Assembly: GCA_041662445.1 (NCBI GenBank)
Contig: JBAZSL010000012.1
Coordinates: 1-52,668 of the forward strand
Length of the DNA stretch: 52,668 nt
From: UASB124 sp041662445
GTDB lineage: Bacteria > Babelota > Babeliae > Babelales > RVW-14
Direction: 5' to 3'
The first letter of the stretch is position 1. Each line of letters begins with the position of its first letter. Positions 51,027 through 52,668 of the stretch are shown one piece after another. The notes under the pieces are model-generated. The model searched no databases. It worked only from the letters and a program-made list of their open reading frames with translations, and had not been told where the DNA came from. Both the position numbers and the translations under genes were made by a program.

Positions 51027-52202
51027 ATGCTTCAGAGAAACAAATTATCGCGTTTATTTCCTCTATTTCTGATTTTGTATGAGTTTTGTACCAACATGTC
51101 AAATGACATGTATCTGCCCGCACTCTCTCTCATTGCTAAAGACTTTCACATTGGGATTAACCAAATACAATTAACTATTACCGCATTTTTTGCCGGAAGC
51201 ATGGCTGTTCAACTAATCGTGGGACCTTTGACTGATCGATACGGCCGTCGACCTATTCTTCTCGGCGGTGGCTTACTCTTCTTGCTTTCTACCTTGGGAT
51301 GTAGTTTTGCACCTTCACTTGCGTGGCTTATTGCTGCTCGTTTTATACAGGGCATTGGAGTATGCACGATGATGGTTGCTGGATATGCAAGCATTCATGA
51401 TTTATACGATGATCGAGAAGCTATCCATATTCTGGTATGGATGGGCACGGCGTCTTTCATCGCTGCAGCAATTGGTCCTGTACTTGGTGGTCTTTTCATC
51501 CTATTTACAGGCTGGCAGGGTATTTTTTTAAGCTTATTTGTCTTAGGGTTTATTGCTCTGTTAGGCCTGTGGTTCATTATGCCAGAAAGTACCCTTGCTC
51601 ATAATCGACAATCGCTCAACATCAAAACTCTCCTTGCTACCTATTATAAAATCTTTAGCAACTATTCCTTCATAATATCATCAATGTCATTTGCTCTTGC
51701 CTATGGTGGATTTATTGGTTGGATTACAGCTTCTCCATTCATTCTAATGGAAAATTTACATCTCTCGCCTACCCAATTTGGATTGTTACAATTTCCTATT
51801 TTTGGAAGCTATATTATCGGTGCGCAACTTGTTAAGCATCTCATGGAAAAAATTGGCACAGAAAAATTAATCGCTCTAGGGCTTACCATTGCAGGAGTAG
51901 CAGGTATGTTACTTCTTATTTTTGCCTTTGCAATTCCACATTATTCATTTTCTTTTGCTATTCCCATGATGATTTATGCTCTTGGATTTGGGTTTATGGC
52001 AGCTCCGCTTAATCGAACCACATTAACTGCCACCACAGAACAAAAAGGTGCGGCAATGGCTATTTTTTATTTATCCATGGCTGTATCAGGCACTTTAATT
52101 AGCCTGCTGCTCAGTATAATTAGTGAAACAACTTTTTCATCCTGCCTCGTCATCGCTCTAGCTATTGCCTTATCTTTTATCCTAAATAAAGTTAGAAAGT
52201 AA
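51027..52202 (+). CDS. Bcr/CflA-family drug efflux transporter (MFS)
   Basis: This 391 aa major facilitator protein has 12 membrane segments. It shows NMSNDMYLPALSLIAKDF at TM1 (typical Bcr/CflA), GPLTDRYGRRPILL between TM2 and TM3, and RFIQGIGVC in TM4. It should export drugs or metabolites using the proton gradient. TTAGGAG precedes the ATG. It lies between two repeat plus GIY-YIG cassettes and so may have been moved with them. Confidence 0.9.
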   Translation: MLQRNKLSRLFPLFLILYEFCTNMSNDMYLPALSLIAKDFHIGINQIQLTITAFFAGSMAVQLIVGPLTDRYGRRPILLGGGLLFLLSTLGCSFAPSLAWLIAARFIQGIGVCTMMVAGYASIHDLYDDREAIHILVWMGTASFIAAAIGPVLGGLFILFTGWQGIFLSLFVLGFIALLGLWFIMPESTLAHNRQSLNIKTLLATYYKIFSNYSFIISSMSFALAYGGFIGWITASPFILMENLHLSPTQFGLLQFPIFGSYIIGAQLVKHLMEKIGTEKLIALGLTIAGVAGMLLLIFAFAIPHYSFSFAIPMMIYALGFGFMAAPLNRTTLTATTEQKGAAMAIFYLSMAVSGTLISLLLSIISETTFSSCLVIALAIALSFILNKVRK

Positions 52203-52229
52203 AATGCTTGGAATTTTTTCAGAAAGCAC

Positions 52230-52422
52230 GATCCAATTAAAAGTTCGTATAGAGACCAATGTGTGGAGCCAGTCTTCCGACTTCGTCCTTCGGACTACGA
52301 CGGACAGGTCGCCCGTTGGGCTACGACGCGATGAACCCTTCGCAAAAAGAAGAGACGGATGCCGCGTCGTAGTTACGTCGAAGCCCTTTGGGCGTAGACG
52401 AACGTAGACGGGCTTTTTTTTT
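52230..52422. repeat. Third copy of the junction-like plus GC-rich repeat
   Basis: It begins with CCAATTAAAAGTTCG and GTGGAGCCAGTCTTC, which match the 50438-50513 copy in part, then runs into GC-rich blocks CTTCGTCCTTCGGACTACGA and GTCGCCCGTTGGGCTACGAC, the latter also found at 50514-50530. Confidence 0.72.
52381..52422 (+). terminator. Terminator embedded in the repeat
   Basis: AAGCCC (52381-52386) pairs with GGGCTT (52410-52415), followed by nine T. It may end transcription of the transporter gene. Confidence 0.55.
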
Positions 52423-52453
52423 GTAGCAATAAATCAGTTCAAAAGAACTTTCC

Positions 52454-52504
52454 ATGAAATATGTTTATATTCTTCAAAGCATAAATATCCCAGAACGATT
52501 TTAG
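52454..52504 (+). pseudogene. Truncated GIY-YIG gene copy
   Basis: The frame reads MKYVYILQSINIPERF then TAG. About 42 of the first 50 bases equal the start of the gene at 50728. Similarity ends exactly at CGATTTTA, so the rest was lost or displaced by an insertion. Confidence 0.8.
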
Positions 52505-52562
52505 GAATTTATCAAAAACAGTTATTAAAATTAGGCCATTGGGTAACAAAGTAAAAAATTAT

Positions 52563-52604
52563 CCACCACCACAGGTGGTGGCTTTTGTAACCCCTAGAAG
52601 GGGT
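52563..52604. other. Two adjacent hairpins, candidate end of an IS200/IS605-like element
   Basis: CCACCACC-ACA-GGTGGTGG (52563-52581) and ACCCC-TAGA-AGGGGT (52590-52604) are two perfect hairpins close together. IS200/IS605 elements have subterminal hairpins of this size. No transposase is in the window; it would lie beyond the right edge. Confidence 0.4.
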
Positions 52605-52668
52605 CTTCCGGTTTCTAAAGTTGCTTCCCCGTTTAATGATCAGCCCCTAATTTCCAACTGCTTCTCTA

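Overview
The window looks like a chromosome segment of a small-genome, host-dependent intracellular bacterium, most likely Candidatus Dependentiae (TM6/Babeliae); a Chlamydiae-like host is the main alternative. The evidence is an ATP/ADP translocase of the bacterial/plastid type (37798-39171), many proteins with export signals, AT-rich sequence, two polymorphic-toxin modules and a recombinase that resembles the integrases of chlamydial plasmids. The assignment is an inference from gene content, not from a marker gene.

Layout. 1-6.1 kb: a rightward operon-like run with an ABC-2 exporter, a SAM methyltransferase, a minimal nucleotidyltransferase, a MazG-like protein, a chloramphenicol-phosphotransferase-like lipoprotein, an alpha/beta hydrolase broken in a G-run, a 51-codon gene and a HAD phosphatase. 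6.1-7.5 kb: a PadR regulator with a membrane protein and two tandem palindromic operators. 7.5-10.7 kb: exported P-loop and kinase-fold proteins. 11.1-18.3 kb: housekeeping genes (FolC-like, MerR, biotin carboxylase with its biotin carrier, SufS-SufU, PepA). 18.4-18.6 kb: tRNA-Val and tRNA-Asn.

18.6 to about 35.7 kb is an accessory island integrated in the 3' end of tRNA-Asn. Nearly all its genes are on the minus strand. It holds two related large serine recombinases about 11 kb apart, which suggests two elements in tandem. The left part carries recombinase 1, a MerR-like HTH protein, a CHC2/TOPRIM primase, an SF3 (DUF5906) helicase and a Hint-containing toxin with two tandem immunity paralogues. 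The right part carries recombinase 2, an HGGxSTG protein, an SF2 helicase, an HTH protein and a degenerate tyrosine recombinase. The 3' end of recombinase 1 is read from the antisense strand of tRNA-Asn. The 3' end of recombinase 2 matches a dispersed chromosomal sequence at 50.4 kb.

36-46.8 kb: methyltransferase, a second HAD paralogue, the nucleotide translocase, a lipoprotein hydrolase cut by an in-frame stop, a PAF-acetylhydrolase-like enzyme, a MutS-like ATPase with a signal peptide, and a second toxin/immunity pair. 47-52.7 kb: a small replicon remnant (Rep plus SpoVG-like), a secreted fusion of a peptidase-like domain with a Vat-like acetyltransferase, and a Bcr/CflA transporter between two copies of a repeat plus GIY-YIG cassette.

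The most notable theme is a set of proteins that should need ATP or acetyl-CoA yet carry Sec or lipoprotein signals: the CPT-like kinase, a P-loop kinase, a kinase-fold protein, the MutS-like ATPase and the Vat fusion. In a free-living cell they would lack cofactor outside the membrane. In an intracellular bacterium that takes up host ATP they could act in the host compartment. This is an inference that needs testing.
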